Source: Gammaproteobacteria bacterium (GTDB lineage: Bacteria > Aquificota > Aquificia > Aquificales > QOAS01). Taken from it: 8,626 nucleotides of DNA. Below the pieces are notes generated by a model. The model was not told where the DNA came from. It saw only the letters and a program-made list of their open reading frames with translations, and ran no database searches. The stretch is taken from the NCBI GenBank assembly GCA_003972855.1, contig QOAS01000134.1, positions 1 through 8,626 on the forward strand, written 5' to 3'. Positions 1 through 5,477 of this stretch are shown here, piece after piece; within the stretch, counting starts at the first letter, position 1, and each line of letters begins with the position of its first letter. The position numbers and the translations under genes are program-made.

Positions 1-270
1 GAAAAGGGTTATTTGAAAACTATGGAGGAGTTTGAAAAGGTTATAGGTTTTGAATACCTAAAGGGGGTTCACCTAAACGATAGCAAAACCAAATTGGGTA
101 GCAGAAAAGACCGCCACGCGCCCTTAGGGGAAGGGTATATAGGGCTAACCCCTTTTAGATTAATCGTAAACGATGAGAGATTTAAAAATGTCCCGCTGAT
201 ATTGGAAACCCCAGACCCTACGCGGTGGCCCGAGGAAATCAAACTCCTTAGAAGTTTTGCGGAAAATTAA
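1..270 (+). CDS. nfo: Endonuclease IV (AP endonuclease), C-terminal part; 5' end outside window
   Basis: This is the last 89 codons of endonuclease IV, read in frame from base 1 to the TAA at 268-270. The enzyme cuts DNA 5' of abasic sites in base excision repair, using a trinuclear zinc centre in a TIM barrel. In fragment numbering, HLNDSK (24-29), GSRKDRH (33-39), the GEGYIG segment (43-48) and LILETPDP (66-73) match the family. They supply the expected C-terminal metal ligands His24, Asp37, His39 and Glu69, equivalent by motif to E. coli Nfo His216, Asp229, His231 and Glu261. A TTG at 13 is in frame but is not the start, because homology continues to the window edge. The reading frame is intact. 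The MOSC gene follows after 5 nt, so the two are probably co-transcribed, although no functional link is known. Confidence 0.93.
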   Translation, partial: EKGYLKTMEEFEKVIGFEYLKGVHLNDSKTKLGSRKDRHAPLGEGYIGLTPFRLIVNDERFKNVPLILETPDPTRWPEEIKLLRSFAEN

Positions 271-275
271 CCCCT

Positions 276-1070
276 ATGTTGGTTTTCCTTTTCAAAATAC
301 AAATTTTTCCTATAAAGTCCTTTGACCCCTTGGAGGTTGAGAGTGTAAAAATAGCCCCCGGCGGGAGCTTGGAGTGGGACCGTAGGTTTGCCTTCTTTAG
401 AAAAGACAACCAAAAGGCTATTTCCCGAAAGTGGGAGAAAAAACTCTACGGGATAAGAACATTTTACGACCTCAAAAGGGAGGAGGTTGTTTTCTCCTAC
501 CAAGGGATAGAGAAGGGGTTTAAGTTCTCCCAAAAAGGTGACATTGAAAAATTTATAGGGGACATTTTGGGGTATGAAGTTATCTTTAAAGAGGACACCT
601 ACAGGGGTTTTCCCGACGACCTTGACGCCTATGGACCTACCGTGGTAGCCCGTTCCACCGTTAGGGAAGTCGGAAGGTGGTTTTCCCTATCGGAGGAGGA
701 GATGCGCCTTCGCCTTAGAACCAATTTGGAGGTGGACGGGGAGGAACTTCCTCCCTTTTGGGAGGATAGGCTTTACGGACAAAAGGGAGAGGTTGTCTGG
801 TTCAAAATAGGAAGGGTCCTCATAGGTGGGGTAAATCCCTGCAGGAGGTGTCCCATTCCCTCTAAAAATCCACTAACGGGTGAGGAAATTAAAGATTTCA
901 AAACCCGTTTTGTGGAGATGAGAGAAAAAACTTTACCCCCTTGGGCGCCTAAAGAGAGATTTGATACCTTTTACCGTCTAACGGTAAATACGATAGTGCC
1001 TTCCTCCGAAGGGGGTAAAGTTTTAAAAGTAGGGGACAAAGTGGAAATACTGAAGAAGGAAAAACTTTAA
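276..1070 (+). CDS. MOSC-domain protein (YcbX/mARC-like, putative molybdenum-dependent oxidoreductase)
   Basis: This 264-aa soluble protein has the two-part layout of the MOSC N-terminal beta-barrel plus MOSC domain. The N-terminal IFPIKSF (10-16) matches the family's 'xxYPIKS' signature. RLRTNLEVDG (146-155) followed by PPFWEDRLYG (159-168) matches the conserved 'R.RPNI ... W.ED' region. NPCRRCPIPSKNPLTG (187-202) is the C-terminal cysteine motif; Cys192 is the likely molybdenum ligand and Cys189 an extra cysteine. Relatives reduce N-hydroxylated compounds with molybdenum cofactor. The substrate here cannot be told, and no ferredoxin domain is fused (E. coli YcbX has one), so an external electron donor is needed. 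The ATG lies 5 nt after the nfo stop with no clear Shine-Dalgarno, suggesting translational coupling. The 3' end overlaps the convergent dnaK gene by 4 bp. Confidence 0.85.
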   Translation: MLVFLFKIQIFPIKSFDPLEVESVKIAPGGSLEWDRRFAFFRKDNQKAISRKWEKKLYGIRTFYDLKREEVVFSYQGIEKGFKFSQKGDIEKFIGDILGYEVIFKEDTYRGFPDDLDAYGPTVVARSTVREVGRWFSLSEEEMRLRLRTNLEVDGEELPPFWEDRLYGQKGEVVWFKIGRVLIGGVNPCRRCPIPSKNPLTGEEIKDFKTRFVEMREKTLPPWAPKERFDTFYRLTVNTIVPSSEGGKVLKVGDKVEILKKEKL

Positions 1071-1080
1071 TTAACCGGTT
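1067..1080. other. Overlapping convergent stop codons within adjacent palindromes
   Basis: The TAA of the MOSC gene (1068-1070, + strand) and the TAA of dnaK (1067-1069, - strand) overlap inside the palindrome TTAATTAA (1067-1074). A second palindrome, AACCGGTT (1073-1080), begins within it. There is no intergenic space and no hairpin plus T-run on either strand, so each transcript must run into the opposite gene before ending. Confidence 0.8.
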
Positions 1081-2959
1081 TGGCGTCAATAGGTCCCTCT
1101 CCACCTTCCGAACCTTTGTTGTTGTTATTGTCTTTTCCTCCTTGGGTTGCTTTGTAAAGTTTTTCCGCATATTTGGTAGCCAATTGCCGTGCTTCTTCAA
1201 GTTTCTTTTCAACCTCCTTAAGGTCGGTGGAGGTTTCTATTACCTTTCTGCTTTCTACAACGAGTTTTTCCAACTCTTTGCGTTCTTCTTCCGTGAATTT
1301 ATCCGCCGACTCTTTAAGTAGTTTTTCAATCGGATAAACAATTTGGTCTAATTGGTTTTTAAGCTCTATAAGTTTTTTCTTCCTTTCGTATTCGTCTTTG
1401 TGTTTTTCGTATTCCTCAAGCATTTTCTTAACTTCCTCTTCCGTTAAACCGCTGGAGGGTTGAACGGTTATAGACTGCTCTTTTCCGGTCGCTTTGTCCT
1501 TAGCGGTTACGTGCAAGATACCGTCCGCGTCTATGTCAAAGCAAACTTCTATTTGGGGAACGCCTCTGGGTGCGGGGGGTATTCCGGTCAATCTGAAAGT
1601 TCCGAGCAATTTGTTTTCCTTGGCTATAGGACTTTCTCCTTGGTATACTTTAATTTCCACTTCGGTTTGGAAGTCGCTAACGGTGGTAAAGGTTTCACAT
1701 TTTCTAACGGGTATGGGTGTATTTCTCGGTATCAAAACGGTCATTGCACCGCCGTAGGTTTCTATACCTAACGATAGAGGGGTTACGTCTATGAGCAAGA
1801 TGTCCTTTTTCTCTCCGCTTAAGATACTACCTTGGATAGCAGCTCCTACCGCAACGACTTCGTCGGGATTTACACCTTTGTGGGGTTCTTTACCGAAGAA
1901 CTCTCTAATTTTTTGCTGAACCAAGGGTATCCTCGTAGAACCTCCCACCAATACCACATCGTCTATTTCCTCCGGTTTGAGGTTGGCGTCCGCAAGGGCT
2001 TTTTTGACTATTTCAATAGTTCTGTCAATTATGTCTTCTATCATTTGCTCAAGGCGGGCTCTGGTCAGTTTCTTTTGTAAGTGAAGCGGTTGTTTGGTTT
2101 CGGGGTCTATCGTTATAAAGGGTAGCGAGATTTCCGTTTCCATTTTAAAGGAGAGTTCCTTTTTAGCCTGTTCCGCGGCATCTTTGAGCCTTTGCAAAGC
2201 GGTTTTATCCCCGCGGAGGTCTATACCCGTTTCCTTTTTAAATTCCTCAATAAGCCATTCCATTATCCTTTCGTCAATGTTTGCACCGCCTAAGAAGGAG
2301 TCTCCCGCAGTCGCTTTAACCTCTATAACCCCGTCGCCTCCTTCCAATATGGATACGTCAAAGGTTCCTCCTCCAAAGTCGTAAACCAAAATTTTGGCAT
2401 TTTCCTTTTTATCCAATCCGTAAGCCAACGCCGCTGCGGTAGGCTCGTTTAAAACCCTTACGACCTCAAGTCCAGCCAACTTTCCCGCCATTTTGGTAGC
2501 CTGACGCTGGCGTTCGTTGAAGTATGCGGGAACGGTTATAACCGCCTTGTGGATTTTCTCACCGAGGTAACTTTCCGCCGCTTCCTTTAGTTTCCTTAGA
2601 ATGTGGGCACCCACTTCTTCGGGACGAACCAATTTACCCGCATTGGGAATATCAAAAACCGCATCTCCTTTGTCGTCTTGGGTTACTTTGTAGGAAACCC
2701 TTCCGATAATATCCTGAACTTCGCCGAACTTCCTACCTATAAACCTCTTACTTTCGTAAACGGTATTGAGAGGGTCTAAGATGGCACGCCTTTTTGCCGG
2801 TTCACCTACGAGGATTTCCTTTTCCTTGGTCCAAGAAACCACGGAAGGGGTTATTCTGTTACCTTCCTGGTTTTGAATAACGATAGGTTCACCGCCTACC
2901 ACAACCGATACCACCGAGTTGGTGGTTCCCAAGTCTATTCCAATTATTTTTTCGCCCAT
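1067..2959 (-). CDS. dnaK: Chaperone DnaK (Hsp70)
   Basis: This is a full-length 630-aa Hsp70, the ATP-driven cytosolic chaperone that binds exposed hydrophobic segments with DnaJ and GrpE. The nucleotide-binding domain has phosphate-1 GIDLGTTNS (7-15), catalytic Lys71 in YESKRFIGR, phosphate-2 DFGGGTFD (194-201) with Thr199, and the adenosine motif VGGSTRIPLVQ (338-348). The interdomain linker LLIDVTPLSL (388-397) leads to the substrate-binding beta domain (about 398-505) and a charged helical lid (about 506-605). The disordered tail has an NNNN run (611-614) and a glycine/glutamate stretch. It ends in DAKPVN rather than the acidic EEVD-like end common in bacteria. The ATG has a strong Shine-Dalgarno. 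grpE and dnaJ are not adjacent, so this is a stand-alone dnaK. From memory the sequence is close to Aquifex DnaK. Confidence 0.98.
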   Translation of the reverse strand: MGEKIIGIDLGTTNSVVSVVVGGEPIVIQNQEGNRITPSVVSWTKEKEILVGEPAKRRAILDPLNTVYESKRFIGRKFGEVQDIIGRVSYKVTQDDKGDAVFDIPNAGKLVRPEEVGAHILRKLKEAAESYLGEKIHKAVITVPAYFNERQRQATKMAGKLAGLEVVRVLNEPTAAALAYGLDKKENAKILVYDFGGGTFDVSILEGGDGVIEVKATAGDSFLGGANIDERIMEWLIEEFKKETGIDLRGDKTALQRLKDAAEQAKKELSFKMETEISLPFITIDPETKQPLHLQKKLTRARLEQMIEDIIDRTIEIVKKALADANLKPEEIDDVVLVGGSTRIPLVQQKIREFFGKEPHKGVNPDEVVAVGAAIQGSILSGEKKDILLIDVTPLSLGIETYGGAMTVLIPRNTPIPVRKCETFTTVSDFQTEVEIKVYQGESPIAKENKLLGTFRLTGIPPAPRGVPQIEVCFDIDADGILHVTAKDKATGKEQSITVQPSSGLTEEEVKKMLEEYEKHKDEYERKKKLIELKNQLDQIVYPIEKLLKESADKFTEEERKELEKLVVESRKVIETSTDLKEVEKKLEEARQLATKYAEKLYKATQGGKDNNNNKGSEGGEGPIDAKPVN

Positions 2960-2960
2960 A

Positions 2961-2974
2961 GTTACCTCCTCCTT
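2961..2974 (-). promoter_or_regulatory. dnaK ribosome binding site
   Basis: On the minus strand AAGGAGGAGGTAAC directly precedes the dnaK ATG. This is a near-perfect, extended Shine-Dalgarno and the strongest in the window, fitting an abundant chaperone. It fixes the start at 2957-2959. Confidence 0.85.
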
Positions 2975-3005
2975 AAGACCTTTACTAAAATTTTAATATA
3001 AAACT

Positions 3006-3032
3006 TTAGCACAATATTATAAAGTGTCTTTA
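3006..3032 (-). promoter_or_regulatory. Possible degenerate CIRCE-like (HrcA) operator at dnaK
   Basis: CIRCE is TTAGCACTC-N9-GAGTGCTAA, the HrcA operator of dnaK and groE genes. On the minus strand the downstream half reads TTGTGCTAA (7 of 9 matches), with exactly 9 nt to an upstream half TAAAGACAC (5 of 9), giving 12 of 18 overall. It overlaps the -10 box and predicted start, which is the usual place for this operator. The upstream half is poor, so it could be chance or a single half-site. Confidence 0.3.
3016..3021 (-). promoter_or_regulatory. Predicted dnaK promoter -10 box
   Basis: A perfect TATAAT on the minus strand would start transcription near 3009 and give a leader of about 50 nt before the dnaK ATG. 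At 16-18 nt spacing the -35 region is poor (CCAAAA-like), so this may be an activator-dependent or alternative-sigma promoter, or simply weak at -35. A second AT-rich box (TATATT, 2995-3000) is less likely. The transcription start is inferred, not seen. Confidence 0.5.
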
Positions 3033-3073
3033 AACATTTTTTGGCATATAGCGGATAGGGAGGTAAAAAATTC

Positions 3074-3093
3074 GTAAAGAAAGGTAAAGAAAG
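3074..3093. repeat. 10-bp direct tandem repeat, two copies
   Basis: GTAAAGAAAG occurs twice in immediate succession (3074-3083 and 3084-3093), upstream of the predicted dnaK promoter. It sits in a purine-rich stretch of the + strand. It may be a duplicated protein-binding site or a slippage product; no function can be assigned. Confidence 0.7.
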
Positions 3094-3094
3094 G

Positions 3095-3158
3095 TTTTAA
3101 TAGAGAAAGCCAAAGTGAAGTTCTTTAGAAGGTGGAAATAGAAAGGGAAAGGGAGAAA
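3095..3158 (-). terminator. C-rich, G-poor fbp 3' untranslated region; possible Rho-dependent termination site
   Basis: Directly after the fbp stop, the minus-strand transcript is nearly all pyrimidine: the first 60 nt contain about 19 C and only 3 G, and the first 19 nt contain no purine. No hairpin with a T-run was found between fbp and dnaK. A long C-rich, G-poor, unstructured stretch is the hallmark of Rho loading sites, so Rho-dependent termination is a reasonable inference. It would separate fbp from dnaK transcription. Confidence 0.35.
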
Positions 3159-4304
3159 TTACTCAACCTCTCCTTTTTCTCTCTGCTCTTCTTCGGAAAG
3201 TCTTTCTTGGCTATCCTCTTCCCAACGGTCTTTGAGTTTTTCAAGAACTTTAGGTAAGGTGGTGTATTCAAGCTCTTCGGGAGGAAGTCTGTGGGGTTCA
3301 AACGCACCGTGTCTTCTCATTATGTAAGCCATTTCGTTGGCGATTTGTCTCGCCTTGTCAAATGCGGGGTCGTAGAATAGGTCCGCAGGTCCTATCAACT
3401 TTCCTTCGGAAATTTGGTAACCCGCGGCAATAACTCTGGGAGGTCCGTCAAATCTGGAGGGTCTGGCATCTTCAAAGGATACGGGCATTAGAGGTCCGTT
3501 GTGGGAACCCCTCATCCATCCCGCCACAAACCAAGGGTTGGCAAAGGGTTCCAATACCTCTCCAACCGCGGGGAATCCGCTCTGAGCCCTAACTATCAAA
3601 ACGGGGTCATCCTTTCCTACGTATTTACCCGCTATGTAGTTTAACCTTTGGGTGGAGGCAACCGCCGCGATTTCGCCGTCAATGTTTCTGTAAACCGCCT
3701 TAATGGCGTATCTGGAGGTTGTTCCTATGAGAGCCAATAGGTCGTAAAGTTCTTCTGGAGTTCTAATCTTAACCTTTTTACCTTCCACCAAATCCAGCAC
3801 TTCAAAGGTGAAACCTTGGTGCATTTTGGGGTCTATAACCAATCCAGCGGTCTTCATAGGGTCCGCAAACATTTCGTATAGGGGCAAGTTCCACGCCGCG
3901 GGTTCGGTCTTATCCGCGAAGAACACAATAACAGGTTCGGAGGGTCTTTCTTCAAATTCCATTTCCGCAACGCCGGGTCCCAAACCTTTAACGTTTCCGG
4001 AGAAGGTTTCCGCCAATAGGTCCTGACCCGCGCCGTAGAGTTTGAGCTTTTTAGCCACTTCGGTTCCTGTTTCAAAGGCTTCCCACGCCAATTTGTGGAC
4101 TTTTTCGCTATCTACCCCGTGGGTGTGGGTCATAACTATGGCTATGTCGTCCCCGCAAGTGAGGATATCCGCATCTAAAAGGGTTCCGTCCGCCACTTTG
4201 GTATCAACAAACTCTTTAACCGCGGCGACAACTTCGGGATGGGTGGAAGAGTGACCAACCCAACCACCGATGTCCGCTTTGATTACACTTAAAGTTATTT
4301 TCAT
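3159..4304 (-). CDS. fbp: Bifunctional fructose-1,6-bisphosphate aldolase/phosphatase (archaeal type, class V FBPase)
   Basis: This 381-aa enzyme joins triose phosphates into fructose-1,6-bisphosphate and then removes the 1-phosphate to give fructose-6-phosphate, driving gluconeogenesis one way. It is typical of archaea and deep-branching thermophilic bacteria. Residues correspond to the Sulfolobus enzyme with a shift of 0-1: Asp11, His18, Asp52, Asp53, Gln94, Asp131, Lys132, Tyr228, Schiff-base Lys231, Asp232, Asp233, Asp286 and Tyr347. The N-terminus MKITLSVIKADIGGWVGHSS matches the family only from the ATG at 4302-4304. An in-frame GTG 13 codons upstream would add a non-homologous segment that spans the likely -10 box. 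The C-terminus ends in a charged E/R/K-rich tail. The gene lies 42 nt after yraN and probably has its own promoter. Confidence 0.97.
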   Translation of the reverse strand: MKITLSVIKADIGGWVGHSSTHPEVVAAVKEFVDTKVADGTLLDADILTCGDDIAIVMTHTHGVDSEKVHKLAWEAFETGTEVAKKLKLYGAGQDLLAETFSGNVKGLGPGVAEMEFEERPSEPVIVFFADKTEPAAWNLPLYEMFADPMKTAGLVIDPKMHQGFTFEVLDLVEGKKVKIRTPEELYDLLALIGTTSRYAIKAVYRNIDGEIAAVASTQRLNYIAGKYVGKDDPVLIVRAQSGFPAVGEVLEPFANPWFVAGWMRGSHNGPLMPVSFEDARPSRFDGPPRVIAAGYQISEGKLIGPADLFYDPAFDKARQIANEMAYIMRRHGAFEPHRLPPEELEYTTLPKVLEKLKDRWEEDSQERLSEEEQREKGEVE

Positions 4305-4313
4305 GAAAAGCGA

Positions 4314-4342
4314 ATTATAACCTCGTATGTAAAAAAAGTTCA
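4314..4342 (-). promoter_or_regulatory. Predicted fbp promoter, suggesting a leaderless mRNA
   Basis: A perfect minus-strand TATAAT (4314-4319) lies 9 nt before the fbp ATG, with a weak -35 TGAACT (4337-4342) at 17-nt spacing. Transcription would begin about 3 nt before the ATG. No Shine-Dalgarno lies at a useful distance; a GAGGT sits 15 nt away, upstream of the -10 box. Both facts point to a leaderless or nearly leaderless transcript. Confidence 0.5.
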
Positions 4343-4346
4343 CCCT

Positions 4347-4694
4347 TCACTGGAGGTGGTTAATGCAATCGTCCAGAACTATTTTTATTTCTTTTACCCT
4401 CTTCTTTGACACCGTAAGGGTTAAAAACACAACTTCAAACCCTTCCAACTCGGGGTAGGTTTCCAAGAGGGAGAGGTAGGTTAGATAAATTTTTTTGACC
4501 TTTTTGCAATCAACCCTCCAAAGGGGGAAGCCTTTTTGCGAACCTTTTACCTCCGCTATAACCAGCTTTTTACCTTTGAGAGCTACTATATCTATCTCTC
4601 CAAATTTGGAATGCCAGTTGCGAAATAAAATCTCGTAACCCCTTTGGGTCAGATATTTACACGCGGTATCCTCGTAAGGTTTTCCCTTGTTCAA
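4347..4694 (-). CDS. yraN: YraN family protein (UPF0102), putative PD-(D/E)XK nuclease fold
   Basis: This 115-aa protein has the usual YraN length. The family has a nuclease-like fold related to Holliday junction resolvases, but its cellular role is not settled. The N-terminal helix (GKPYEDTACKYLTQRGYEIL, 4-23) and FRNWHSKFGEIDIVA (24-38) match the family, followed by KLVIAEVKGS (43-52). Glu33, Asp35, Glu48 and Lys50 make up the expected active-site set. The common VEVKxR is AEVKGS here. The start is TTG at 4692-4694, which overlaps the yggU TGA in a TTGA four-base overlap. A GAGGT 6 nt upstream supports this start, and translation is probably coupled to yggU. Confidence 0.88.
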   Translation of the reverse strand: MNKGKPYEDTACKYLTQRGYEILFRNWHSKFGEIDIVALKGKKLVIAEVKGSQKGFPLWRVDCKKVKKIYLTYLSLLETYPELEGFEVVFLTLTVSKKRVKEIKIVLDDCINHLQ

Positions 4695-4912
4695 AGTTTT
4701 ACCTCAAAGAGTTTTTCTTTGGAAGTTTCTCCCCTTACGAGTTTTACCGCACTTTTGGGAACTTTAAAGTATTGAGCCAAAAGCTGAATTATCCTCTCGT
4801 TTGCCTTTCCTTTTTCGGGTGGGGCGTTCACCCTAACCTCGTAGTAGTCCTCCGATATTTGTCTTACCCCTTCCTTTTTGGAACGGGGTTTGGCTTTAAC
4901 CCTTATGAGCAT
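4691..4912 (-). CDS. yggU: YggU/DUF167 family small protein
   Basis: This 73-aa protein fits the DUF167/UPF0235 family, small alpha/beta proteins of unknown function found in bacteria, archaea and eukaryotes. The N-terminal strand IRVKAKPRSKKEGV (3-16), the core VRVNAPPEKGKANERIIQLL (26-45) and GETSKEKLFEV (61-71) are the family's conserved parts. It is the same length as typical members. The ATG at 4910-4912 begins directly at the first conserved strand. It has no Shine-Dalgarno, and translation may depend on the upstream gene, 36 nt away. It overlaps yraN by 4 nt. Confidence 0.85.
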   Translation of the reverse strand: MLIRVKAKPRSKKEGVRQISEDYYEVRVNAPPEKGKANERIIQLLAQYFKVPKSAVKLVRGETSKEKLFEVKL

Positions 4913-4948
4913 TAAAGAATTTAATAAACCACAAAAGGGGAAAGGATG

Positions 4949-5374
4949 TTATCTTCTAACCTCGTAGGTTTTGTAACTGTCCAAGTCCGCTATGAGTAGA
5001 ATCGGCACATCTTCAAAACACCTTGAGTAAGCCAAAATGGGTTTGTCTATAAGGGCTTCGTTTTCTATAGCCCTTTCCAACTCATCGGGTGTATTCCCTT
5101 TAATGGGATAGGACACCTCAAGGTCGTAAACGTAAAACCCAACCTTTTCGGTTTGAAGTCTTTCCTTTATTACCCTGTAGAGCATTTTAACGTGGGTGTA
5201 GTAGTCCAAAATGTCGGTAGGCTCCTTAATGTGTTCTAAAATTTCGTTGGAAAACTTAATAAAGTCCTTAACGTTTTTTCCCTCCAAAAGTTTGTCCGCG
5301 TTTTCGCAAACCTTCAAGATGATGAGAATGTTTTTCTCGTTGCTAAAAGCCACCAAAGCTCCGGAATAAACCAT
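4949..5374 (-). CDS. Conserved-looking hypothetical protein, 141 aa, family not recognised
   Basis: I do not recognise this protein. It is a soluble, mixed alpha/beta-looking sequence with no signal peptide or membrane segment. Visible parts are an N-terminal hydrophobic strand (residues 1-22), a charged helical middle (about 25-75), a strand-rich YVYDLEVSYP (81-90), a DELERAIENEALI helix (97-109), and a hydrophobic PILLIADLDSY (124-134). It has two cysteines (23 and 119) but no metal-binding cluster. It is very likely a real gene: codon use and GC match its neighbours, GGAGGT lies 5 nt before the ATG, and it has a plausible promoter of its own after the rimO terminator. It heads the apparent 141-aa gene-yggU-yraN run. 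Confidence 0.75.
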   Translation of the reverse strand: MVYSGALVAFSNEKNILIILKVCENADKLLEGKNVKDFIKFSNEILEHIKEPTDILDYYTHVKMLYRVIKERLQTEKVGFYVYDLEVSYPIKGNTPDELERAIENEALIDKPILAYSRCFEDVPILLIADLDSYKTYEVRR

Positions 5375-5394
5375 AATAGACCTCCCGCCTTTTT

Positions 5395-5423
5395 ATTAAA
5401 AACTTGGAAAAGAAATTTAGCAA
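5395..5423 (-). promoter_or_regulatory. Predicted promoter of the 141-aa gene (and yggU-yraN)
   Basis: On the minus strand, -35 TTGCTA (5418-5423, 4 of 6 matches to TTGACA) and -10 TTTAAT (5395-5400, 5 of 6 matches to TATAAT) are 17 nt apart. Transcription would start near 5388, giving a leader of about 14 nt that contains the GGAGGT Shine-Dalgarno. It lies just after the rimO terminator, where a new promoter is needed. Confidence 0.5.
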
Positions 5424-5445
5424 ATATTAATAAGGTTATATAGTC

Positions 5446-5471
5446 TAAAAATCCGCCCGCCGAAGGCGGGG
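5446..5471 (-). terminator. Intrinsic terminator after rimO
   Basis: The minus strand reads CCCGCC-TTC-GGCGGG (5470-5456), a perfect 6-bp GC stem with a 3-nt loop. After CGGA it runs into TTTTT (5451-5447). It begins 7 nt after the rimO TAG. This is the only clear intrinsic terminator in the window. The 4-nt gap between stem and T-run makes it somewhat weaker than ideal. Confidence 0.75.
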
Positions 5472-5477
5472 TTTAAT

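Noticed and set aside
1460..2384. Several + strand open frames opposite dnaK
   Set aside because: They lie antisense to a strongly conserved gene, resemble no family and lack ribosome sites; they are by-products of dnaK codon use.
3140..3158. Homopurine run with a short mirror repeat (AGGGAAAGGGA) as a triplex-DNA element
   Set aside because: The mirror part is only 11 bp, too short to argue for triplex formation; a C-rich Rho-type tail explains the strand bias better.
3125..3307. 60-codon minus-strand open frame overlapping the fbp 3' end
   Set aside because: It overlaps the well-supported fbp gene in another frame, has low-complexity K/S/F-rich composition and no ribosome site.
4305..4343. 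In-frame GTG giving fbp a 13-residue N-terminal extension
   Set aside because: The family homology starts exactly at MKITLSVIKAD, the extra residues look unrelated, the GTG lacks a proper ribosome site, and the extension spans the TATAAT box.
4913..4948. TATTAA box 8 nt upstream of yggU as another leaderless promoter
   Set aside because: The box is not a good -10, no -35 is visible, and the 36-nt gap after the 141-aa gene is more simply an operon spacer.
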